From JBBQRS01 sp038214535 (lineage in GTDB: Bacteria > Chloroflexota > Anaerolineae > CG2-30-64-16), in contig JBBQRS010000005.1 of NCBI GenBank assembly GCA_038214535.1, positions 20,744-84,743 of the forward strand: 64,000 bases of DNA, in the 5' to 3' direction. Shown piece after piece: positions 58,908 to 64,000 of the stretch (position 1 is the first letter of the stretch; each line of letters opens with the position of its first letter). A program made the position numbers and the translations under genes. Under the pieces are notes generated by a model. That model was given only the letters and a program-made list of their open reading frames with translations. It had not been told where the DNA came from and searched no databases.

Positions 58908-58971
58908 GACAGGATTTACAGGATGCACAGGATAAAAACCTTCCAATCCTGTAAATCCTGTGAGTCCTGTC
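58908..58971. repeat. Palindromic GACAGGATTTACAGGAT repeat upstream of hpt
   Basis: Arms from 58908 and to 58971 pair over most of their length, as at 9486-9551. Confidence 0.8.
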
Positions 58972-59008
58972 CGTGCCAGGCTGCCCACTCCACAGGATGT
59001 CGTTGCCC

Positions 59009-59070
59009 CTTCGCAGTGACGGCTTCAGCCGGGGTGCGCTCGCGGCACGGCTGAAGCCGTCACTGCGAAG
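59009..59070. repeat. GGCTTCAGCC palindrome with CACTGCGAAG ends
   Basis: Perfect 23-nt arms 59009-59031 and 59048-59070, the closest relative of the ACGGCTTTAGCCGT copies at 30962 and 42793. Confidence 0.82.
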
Positions 59071-59077
59071 AGGCGCG

Positions 59078-59440
59078 CTATAGTTCGTTCTCCAGCACGC
59101 CCGATAGGTCCTCGACACCGAACTTCACCAGCAGGGCGCGGATGTCACTGCGCTTGAACAGCTTGACGTTCACCTCGGGGTAGAGCTCGCGCAGACGGCG
59201 TAACTTGCGGTTCTTGTGGCGGATCTGGTTCGCCTGCATGGTGGTCAGTTCGACGTAAAGATCCTGGTCGGGCAGGTAGAAATCGGGGCTGAACGCCTCG
59301 GTCACGCGGCCCTGGTCGTCTTGCTGTAATATGAAAGTGCGCGGCTCGTATTCCCACGGGATGCCGTAGAAGTCGAGGATCCGCGCAAACTCGGCCTCCG
59401 CCGGGTGATAGAACGGCGCCGGCGTCGCGGGGTCGGTCAT
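59078..59440 (-). CDS. Putative PD-(D/E)XK-type nuclease
   Basis: A 120-residue protein with a likely nuclease core: Glu near FARILDFYGIPWEYEP, then SPDFYLPDQDLYVELTTMQ (PD...E-x-T) and KNRKLRRLRELYP. The D-x(n)-E-x-T/K spacing fits PD-(D/E)XK enzymes, but no known family is certain. ATG at 59440 overlaps the stop of the kinase-like gene by four bases, so the two are translationally coupled. Confidence 0.7.
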   Translation of the reverse strand: MTDPATPAPFYHPAEAEFARILDFYGIPWEYEPRTFILQQDDQGRVTEAFSPDFYLPDQDLYVELTTMQANQIRHKNRKLRRLRELYPEVNVKLFKRSDIRALLVKFGVEDLSGVLENEL

Positions 59441-60018
59441 CGCGTTGTGGCCTCCGCCTGCACCACACGCCCCGCCGCCGCACATATCAGTTCGGCCGCA
59501 ATCATTATGTCAATTTGGGCCATGTTCAACATCATGTCGTACATCCGGGGGTCTTCCGAGTTCGCGCCATAGTAGCGGCGCACGAAATCCACGCGCGCCC
59601 GATCCGACGCCTCGATGCGCGCGATCGCGGCCTCCGGGCTGATCCCGCGCGTCTCGACCAGATACGCCACGCGCCGTTCTTTCGGGGCGATCACGCGCAC
59701 GTGCAGCACGCCGGGCCGCTCCGCCAGGATCACCTGGCCGCCCCGGCCGATCAGCAGCAGCCTGCCGCCGGCGGCCAGCTCTTCGACGATATCGAAAATC
59801 TTCGCGCGATAGGCGCGGATCGCCGCGCGGCCGGGTCGAATCCCCAGCAGACCCAGTTCGTCAATCGCGGCCAGCGCCACCTCGGGCGCGCCCGCCTCGC
59901 GCGCCGCCCGGTTGATCAGCTCGAAGCCCACCGGCCGCAAGCCCAGGCGCTCCGCCACGGCCGAAGCCACCTCGTCGCCCCCGCTGCCCATCTGGCGGGA
60001 AAGGGTAATCACCGGCAT
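59437..60018 (-). CDS. Cytidylate-kinase-like family protein
   Basis: A 193-residue protein with ITLSRQMGSGGDEVASAVAE at the N-terminus in place of a standard Walker A GKS/T, and RGGQVIL, VRVIAPKERRVAYL and YYGANSEDPRMYDMMLN later: the pattern of the stand-alone cytidylate kinase-like family. The phosphate acceptor is unknown. The ATG at 60018 follows GAGGAGG; a frame start 27 bases upstream is less likely. Confidence 0.85.
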   Translation of the reverse strand: MPVITLSRQMGSGGDEVASAVAERLGLRPVGFELINRAAREAGAPEVALAAIDELGLLGIRPGRAAIRAYRAKIFDIVEELAAGGRLLLIGRGGQVILAERPGVLHVRVIAPKERRVAYLVETRGISPEAAIARIEASDRARVDFVRRYYGANSEDPRMYDMMLNMAQIDIMIAAELICAAAGRVVQAEATTR

Positions 60019-60047
60019 GTCATAAGCCTCCTCAAGTAACCCCACGG

Positions 60048-60080
60048 AGCCTGTAGTCTAGCCCCTTGTGGGCGTCGCTC
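60048..60080. repeat. GGGGCTA repeat fragment
   Basis: GAGCCTGTAGTCTAGCCCCT followed by TGTGGGCGTCGC, complementary in sense to the segments at 11117 and 48530. It lies between recD2 and the kinase-like gene. Confidence 0.55.
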
Positions 60081-60086
60081 GACTCC

Positions 60087-62360
60087 CTACCCCAGCGCGC
60101 CGGTCAGGCGGCCGGCGAGCCCTGAGAAGCGCTCGCGCGCCCGATCGGCGCGTACCGCAATCGAAATCGCGCGCGGCGACCCGACCAGCACCACCAGTTT
60201 TTGCGCCCGTGTCACCGCAGTGTACAACAGGTTGCGTTGGAGCATCATATAGTGCGAAGGCAGCATCGGGATCACGACCGCGGGGAACTCGCTGCCCTGC
60301 GCCTTGTGGATGCTGATGGCGTAGGCGTGTACCAGCTCATCCAGTTCAAGGTAGTCATAGCTCACCGTTCGCTCGTCCATCCGCACGGCGACCATCTGCT
60401 CCTCGGGGTTGACGGCAACGATCCGCCCCATGTCGCCGTTGAAAACGTCCTTATCGTAGTTGTTGCGAATCTGCATCACCCGGTCGCCCTGGCGATAGAT
60501 GCGCCCGCCCATCTGCCGTTCGGGCAGGCCGGGGCGCGCCGGGCACAGCGCCGCCTGGAGCCGCAGGTTCAACGTGGTGACGCCTGCGTCGCCCCGGTGC
60601 ATCGGGCTGAGTACCTGGATCTCGTCGGGCGTCAGCCCGAAGCGGCGCGGGATGCGTTCCTGCACCAATTCGACGATCAGGTTGGCCGCGGCGTCGGCGT
60701 CCTCTTCTTTGAAGAGGAAGAAGTCGGTCGCATTGCGGTTGTCGAAGGCGGGCAGTTGGCCCTGGTTGATGCGATGCGCGTTCGTGATGATGTAGCTGCC
60801 CTCAGGCTGGCGGAAGATGGTGTCCAGGCGGACGACGCGGGCGCGAGGTGCTTCGCCGCGTCCCCGCTCAGCGCGGGGGCTCCGCTCACCATGACAGGAG
60901 GCGTTGGTTTCCTCGACCGCGGCGATCACGTCATGCAGGACGCTGCCCGCGCCGACGCTGGGCAGTTGATCCACGTCGCCCACCAGCAACAGGTGCGCGC
61001 CCGGCAAGATCGCCTTCAGCAGGTGGTTGGTGAGGAGCAGGTCGAGCATCGAGGCTTCGTCCACGATCACCAGGTCGGCATCCAGCGGGTTCTCCTCGTT
61101 GCGCTGGAAGGCCATCCCCTCGGCGGGCTTGAACTCGAGCAGGCGGTGGATGGTCTGCGCGGGGCGATCGGTGGCCTCGCTCAACCGTTTTGCGGCGCGC
61201 CCGGTGGGCGAGGCCAGCACAGTCCGCGCGCCCGCGGCCTCGGCCAGCCGGATGATACTGCGCACGGTGGTGGTCTTCCCCGTCCCCGGTCCACCCGTCA
61301 GCACGCACACCCGGCTGGAAAGCGCGGCCTGCACCGCGTCCATCTGTTGCGGCGTGAGGGTAATGCGGCTCTGCGCTTGCAGCGTGGCGAAGGCGACGGG
61401 CCAGTTGAACGCCTGGAACGCGGGCATCCGGTCGCCCGGCGCGTCCATCAACTGACGCAGCCGCCCGCTGACGCCCACCTCGCCGTAATAGAACGGGATC
61501 AGATAGACGGGGCGCGCCTCCGCCAACGTGTCATCGCCCATCGGGGGCGCGATCTCTTCGAGATGCACCCGCTTCGCCTCGGCCAGCGCGGCGAGCGCCT
61601 CCGTGATGCGTTCGGGCGCGACGCCCAGCAACTCGCACGCGCGGCGGCTCAGTTCCGCTTCGGGCAGATAGACGCTGCCGTCATCGGCGGCTTGGCTCAG
61701 CGTGTAGGCGACGCCCGCCGCCACACGCTCCGGCGCATCTTCCGCGATCCCCAACTCGCGCGCGATCTTGTCGGCGGTGATGAACCCGATGCCGTACACC
61801 TCCTCCGCCAGCCGATAGGGGTCGGCCTGCACCACGGCGAGCGAATCATCGCCGTATTGCTTGTAAATCCGCACGGCCAGCCCGGTCGAAATGTTGTGGC
61901 CTTGCAGGAAGATCATCACTTCTTTAATCTTCTGCTGCTCGGCCCAGGCGCGCGTGATCACGTCGGCGCGCTTGCGGCCCACCCCCAGCACCTCGCGCAA
62001 GCGCGCCGGCTCTTCCTCGATGATGCGCAACGTGTCCAGCCCGAACTTGCGGACGATGCGCCCGGCCATCACCGGCCCCACGCCCTTGATCAGCCCGCTG
62101 CCCAGGTAACGCTCAAGCCCGGCAATCGTGGCGGGCAGGACGGTGCGCACCTGCTCGGACTTGAACTGCCGCCCGTATTGCGCATGGGCCATCCACGCGC
62201 CCGTCACGGCGACCGATTCGCCCACGTTGACGCCGAGCATGTTGCCCACCACCGTCACCGTGTAGTCCTTGCCTTCGGGCAGCAGTTGCGCGACGGTATA
62301 GCCGTTCTCTTCGTTGTGATACGTGATCCGCTCGACGGTGCCGCGCAGCGTGTCAGCCAT
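60087..62360 (-). CDS. recD2: RecD2-type ATP-dependent DNA helicase with repeat-encoded insertion
   Basis: A 757-residue superfamily 1B helicase. An N-terminal OB-like region and helix-hairpin-helix repeats (LGSGLIKGVGPVMAGRIV; GIGFITADKIARELGI) precede the motor: Walker A TGGPGTGKTTTVR at about 357, Walker B VIVDEASMLDLLL, and VHAYAISIHKAQGSEF near the end. At about residues 488-505 a segment rich in Arg and Gly (HGERSPRAERGRGEAPRAR) interrupts the normally short stretch before VVRLDTIFRQ; it is encoded by a dispersed repeat at 60845-60896. The frame stays open. ATG at 62360 follows the thioesterase gene. Confidence 0.92.
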   Translation of the reverse strand: MADTLRGTVERITYHNEENGYTVAQLLPEGKDYTVTVVGNMLGVNVGESVAVTGAWMAHAQYGRQFKSEQVRTVLPATIAGLERYLGSGLIKGVGPVMAGRIVRKFGLDTLRIIEEEPARLREVLGVGRKRADVITRAWAEQQKIKEVMIFLQGHNISTGLAVRIYKQYGDDSLAVVQADPYRLAEEVYGIGFITADKIARELGIAEDAPERVAAGVAYTLSQAADDGSVYLPEAELSRRACELLGVAPERITEALAALAEAKRVHLEEIAPPMGDDTLAEARPVYLIPFYYGEVGVSGRLRQLMDAPGDRMPAFQAFNWPVAFATLQAQSRITLTPQQMDAVQAALSSRVCVLTGGPGTGKTTTVRSIIRLAEAAGARTVLASPTGRAAKRLSEATDRPAQTIHRLLEFKPAEGMAFQRNEENPLDADLVIVDEASMLDLLLTNHLLKAILPGAHLLLVGDVDQLPSVGAGSVLHDVIAAVEETNASCHGERSPRAERGRGEAPRARVVRLDTIFRQPEGSYIITNAHRINQGQLPAFDNRNATDFFLFKEEDADAAANLIVELVQERIPRRFGLTPDEIQVLSPMHRGDAGVTTLNLRLQAALCPARPGLPERQMGGRIYRQGDRVMQIRNNYDKDVFNGDMGRIVAVNPEEQMVAVRMDERTVSYDYLELDELVHAYAISIHKAQGSEFPAVVIPMLPSHYMMLQRNLLYTAVTRAQKLVVLVGSPRAISIAVRADRARERFSGLAGRLTGALG
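60845..60896. repeat. Dispersed repeat inserted in-frame in recD2
   Basis: GAGGTGCTTCGCCGCGTCC and CGCTCACCATGACA resemble the GAGATGCTTCGG and CTCAGCATGACA words at 51315-51353. The centre holds CCCCGCTCAGCGCGGGG. Confidence 0.65.
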
Positions 62361-62367
62361 CCGGCGC

Positions 62368-62778
62368 TCAGCCCTCCAGGGTCTTCCGCTTGGCCGCGGC
62401 CTTCTGCTCGAAGCGCGCCAGGTCAATCAGCGCCCGCTCATGCAGTCCTTCACCAATGGTATCCACGCCATCGGTCGCGACCACGCGGAAGGTCAGGCGG
62501 CGGCCCTCTACGCCGATCAACTCGGCGGTCGCGACGACCGTTGCGCCCACCGGGGTCGCGGCCAGATGTTTGACGTTGACCATTGTGCCGACCGATTGCT
62601 GGCCGGGCGCGAGATACGGGGCGAGCCCGTTGACGGCGGCGCGTTCCATCAGACGCACCATTTCGGGCGTGGCGAACACCTTGACCGCGCCGCTGCCCAT
62701 GTGGCGGGCCGTCAGCTCGTCGCCCACCACCACGCGCGCCTCGCCCGTCAGACCGATCGGGAATTGTTGTTCGGACAT
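62368..62778 (-). CDS. FlK-like thioesterase family protein
   Basis: A 136-residue hot-dog-fold protein. FATPEMVRLMERAAVNGL, TMVNVKHLAATPVG and the C-terminal ERALIDLARFEQKAA fit the fluoroacetyl-CoA thioesterase-like family, with candidate Thr, Glu and His of its active site. The acyl-CoA substrate is unknown. It is seven bases upstream of recD2 on the same strand. Confidence 0.88.
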   Translation of the reverse strand: MSEQQFPIGLTGEARVVVGDELTARHMGSGAVKVFATPEMVRLMERAAVNGLAPYLAPGQQSVGTMVNVKHLAATPVGATVVATAELIGVEGRRLTFRVVATDGVDTIGEGLHERALIDLARFEQKAAAKRKTLEG

Positions 62779-62849
62779 TCAGACCTCTCGTGTTGAGTCT
62801 AGCGGTGTGCGCACCCCGCGGAGGGATGAACACGAACAAAGACAAAAAC

Positions 62850-62891
62850 AAGAAGGACGAAAGGCCGTTTTGCAAACCGGGCCTTTCGTCC
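62850..62891 (-). terminator. Terminator of ftsH (minus strand)
   Basis: GGACGAAAGGCC at 62855-62866 pairs with GGCCTTTCGTCC at 62880-62891; on the minus strand TTCTTGTTTTTG follows. Confidence 0.85.
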
Positions 62892-62921
62892 CTTTAGTGC
62901 ATGGATGCCCGGGCCGGCGGC

Positions 62922-64000
62922 TTATGCCGGGGCGGGGCGCGGGTTGGGCGAGCCGGCGGGTCGGTCAGAGCCGGAGACGCTGGCCCCGCCGTTGCGCGGA
63001 GCCGCGGTCGCAGTCGTCGCGTCTTCCTCGCTCACCGGCAGTTTCGATGACGGGATGCCCGGCACGTCAGCGAAGAAAGACTCGAACTCTTCGGCGTCCA
63101 TCGTCTCGACCTCGATCAGCCGTTGCGCGATGGCTTCGTGCAGGGCAGCGTACTTGGTCAGGATCTCCCGCGCCTGCTCATGGGCCGCGGTGACGATCTT
63201 GTTGACCTCTTTATCAATCTCTCGCGCGACCGGCTCGCTGTAGTTGCGTTGCTCGCCGATGTCGCGCCCGAGGAAGATCATCTCATGACGTTGGCCGAAC
63301 ACCATCGGCCCCATCTTGGCGCTCATGCCATACTGCGTGACCATCGCCCGCGCAAGTCGGGTGACGCGCCCCAGGTCATCTACCGCGCCGTTGGTCACAT
63401 CGTCGAGAATGAGTTCCTCGGCGACGCGGCCCCCAAGCATGGCGCTGAGGTCCTGCTCGAACTTGGTCTTGCTGATCAACACCCGATCGCTCTCGGGCAG
63501 CGACATGGTGTAACCGAGCGCCATGCCGCGGCTGATGATGCTGATCTTATGCACCGGGTCGCACTTGGGCAACATGCGGCGCACCAGCGCGTGACCCACT
63601 TCATGATAGGCCACGATCTCTTTCTCGTGGGCAGAGATGATGCGGCTGCGGCGCTCCGGCCCGGCCATCACCCGCTCGACCGCCTCCTGAATCTCGCTCA
63701 TCCCGATGCTGCGCTTGTTCCGCCGCGCCGCCAGGATCGCCGCCTCGTTCACCAGGTTCTCCAGATCCGCCCCCACGAAGCCGGGAGTGCTGCGCGCCAC
63801 CGTATCGAGATTCACAGTTGGCTCCAACGGCTTACCCTTGACGTGGACTTTCAGAATTTCTTCCCGCCCGCGCACGTCGGGCCGATCCATCACCACCTGC
63901 CGGTCGAACCGCCCCGGCCGCAACAGCGCCGGATCCAGGATGTCGGGCCGGTTGGTGGCCGCAATCAGGATCACGTTCGTATCCGTGTCGAAGCCGTCCA
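62922..64000 (-). CDS. ftsH: ATP-dependent zinc metalloprotease FtsH (C-terminal part, cut by window end)
   Basis: The last 359 residues or so of FtsH. Reading enters at the window edge inside DGFDTDTNVILIAATNRP of the AAA+ domain, continues through the second region of homology (LRPGRFDRQV), then the zinc site HEVGHALVRR and the peptidase domain (EELILDDVTNGAVDDL; MVTQYGMSAKMGP). The tail after about FADVPGIPSS is low complexity (Ala, Pro, Ser). The membrane anchor and Walker A lie outside the window. It degrades membrane and regulatory proteins. Confidence 0.97.
   Translation of the reverse strand, partial: DGFDTDTNVILIAATNRPDILDPALLRPGRFDRQVVMDRPDVRGREEILKVHVKGKPLEPTVNLDTVARSTPGFVGADLENLVNEAAILAARRNKRSIGMSEIQEAVERVMAGPERRSRIISAHEKEIVAYHEVGHALVRRMLPKCDPVHKISIISRGMALGYTMSLPESDRVLISKTKFEQDLSAMLGGRVAEELILDDVTNGAVDDLGRVTRLARAMVTQYGMSAKMGPMVFGQRHEMIFLGRDIGEQRNYSEPVAREIDKEVNKIVTAAHEQAREILTKYAALHEAIAQRLIEVETMDAEEFESFFADVPGIPSSKLPVSEEDATTATAAPRNGGASVSGSDRPAGSPNPRPAPA

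Noticed and set aside
60201..62573. Long plus-strand open frame opposite recD2
   Set aside because: Shadow of recD2 and the thioesterase gene; the translation has no recognisable motif.

Overview
This window is a high-GC bacterial chromosome segment, most probably from the phylum Chloroflexota (Anaerolineae-like or a related class). The evidence is indirect: lipoproteins with Pro-Thr-Ala linkers, a DUF4015-type secreted protein, paired MerR/B12 regulators, many leaderless or GTG starts, intergenic palindromic repeats, and a K+-independent H+-pyrophosphatase. No rRNA, tRNA or CRISPR array was recognised. Lineage and all functions are read from sequence motifs, not from searches.

Layout. 1-3.2 kb: two tandem CarH/LitR-type B12 photoreceptor regulators followed by a Crp/Fnr regulator, with paired 11-bp-spaced TnnACA boxes over the -35 elements of two of the three promoters. 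3.3-11.1 kb: housekeeping genes (SDR, LON-domain protein, cold-shock protein, R3H/AAA ATPase, tmk, c-di-AMP receptor, zinc ribbon, gmk, rhomboid). 11.2-16.1 kb: a three-subunit molybdenum hydroxylase with a MoaD/ThiS-like protein and a MEMO-family protein. 16.1-22.3 kb: priA, a TlpA-like thioredoxin, a divergent Lgt-like protein and a secreted DUF4015/deacetylase-like protein. 22.4-26.9 kb: a tungstate-type ABC transporter, tupBCA, whose lipoprotein is fused to a Moco-binding-like domain split by a c-type haem domain, followed by a GntR/periplasmic-binding-fold regulator. 27.1-36.9 kb: mixed genes (SUMF1-like, UbiB-like kinase, FTR1, polysaccharide genes, mgsA, GNAT, PhoU, coiled coil). 37.1-41.1 kb: selB, a VOC and a DHFR-like protein, a truncated antitoxin copy and higBA. 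41.1-48.5 kb: an amidohydrolase and the origin-type cluster rpmH-rnpA-yidD-yidC-jag-(pfkB)-parA-parB, without dnaA. 48.6-58.2 kb: Nif3-like, RNase D, hppA, a TumA/TumE-like toxin-antitoxin pair, a glycine C-acetyltransferase-like enzyme, a LysM lipoprotein and an SPFH protein. 58.3-64 kb (minus strand): hpt, a PD-(D/E)XK-like protein, a cytidylate-kinase-like protein, recD2 with an in-frame repeat insertion, a thioesterase, and the C-terminal part of ftsH, cut by the window end.

How the parts fit. The molybdo-hydroxylase, its MoaD-like neighbour, the tup transporter and its regulator suggest a metabolism that depends on Mo/W cofactors, and selB suggests selenoproteins elsewhere. The CarH pair plus Crp/Fnr resembles light-responsive regulator clusters known from Thermus. 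Intergenic space is shaped by several families of palindromic repeats, some of which supply stop codons, protein tails or an internal protein segment.
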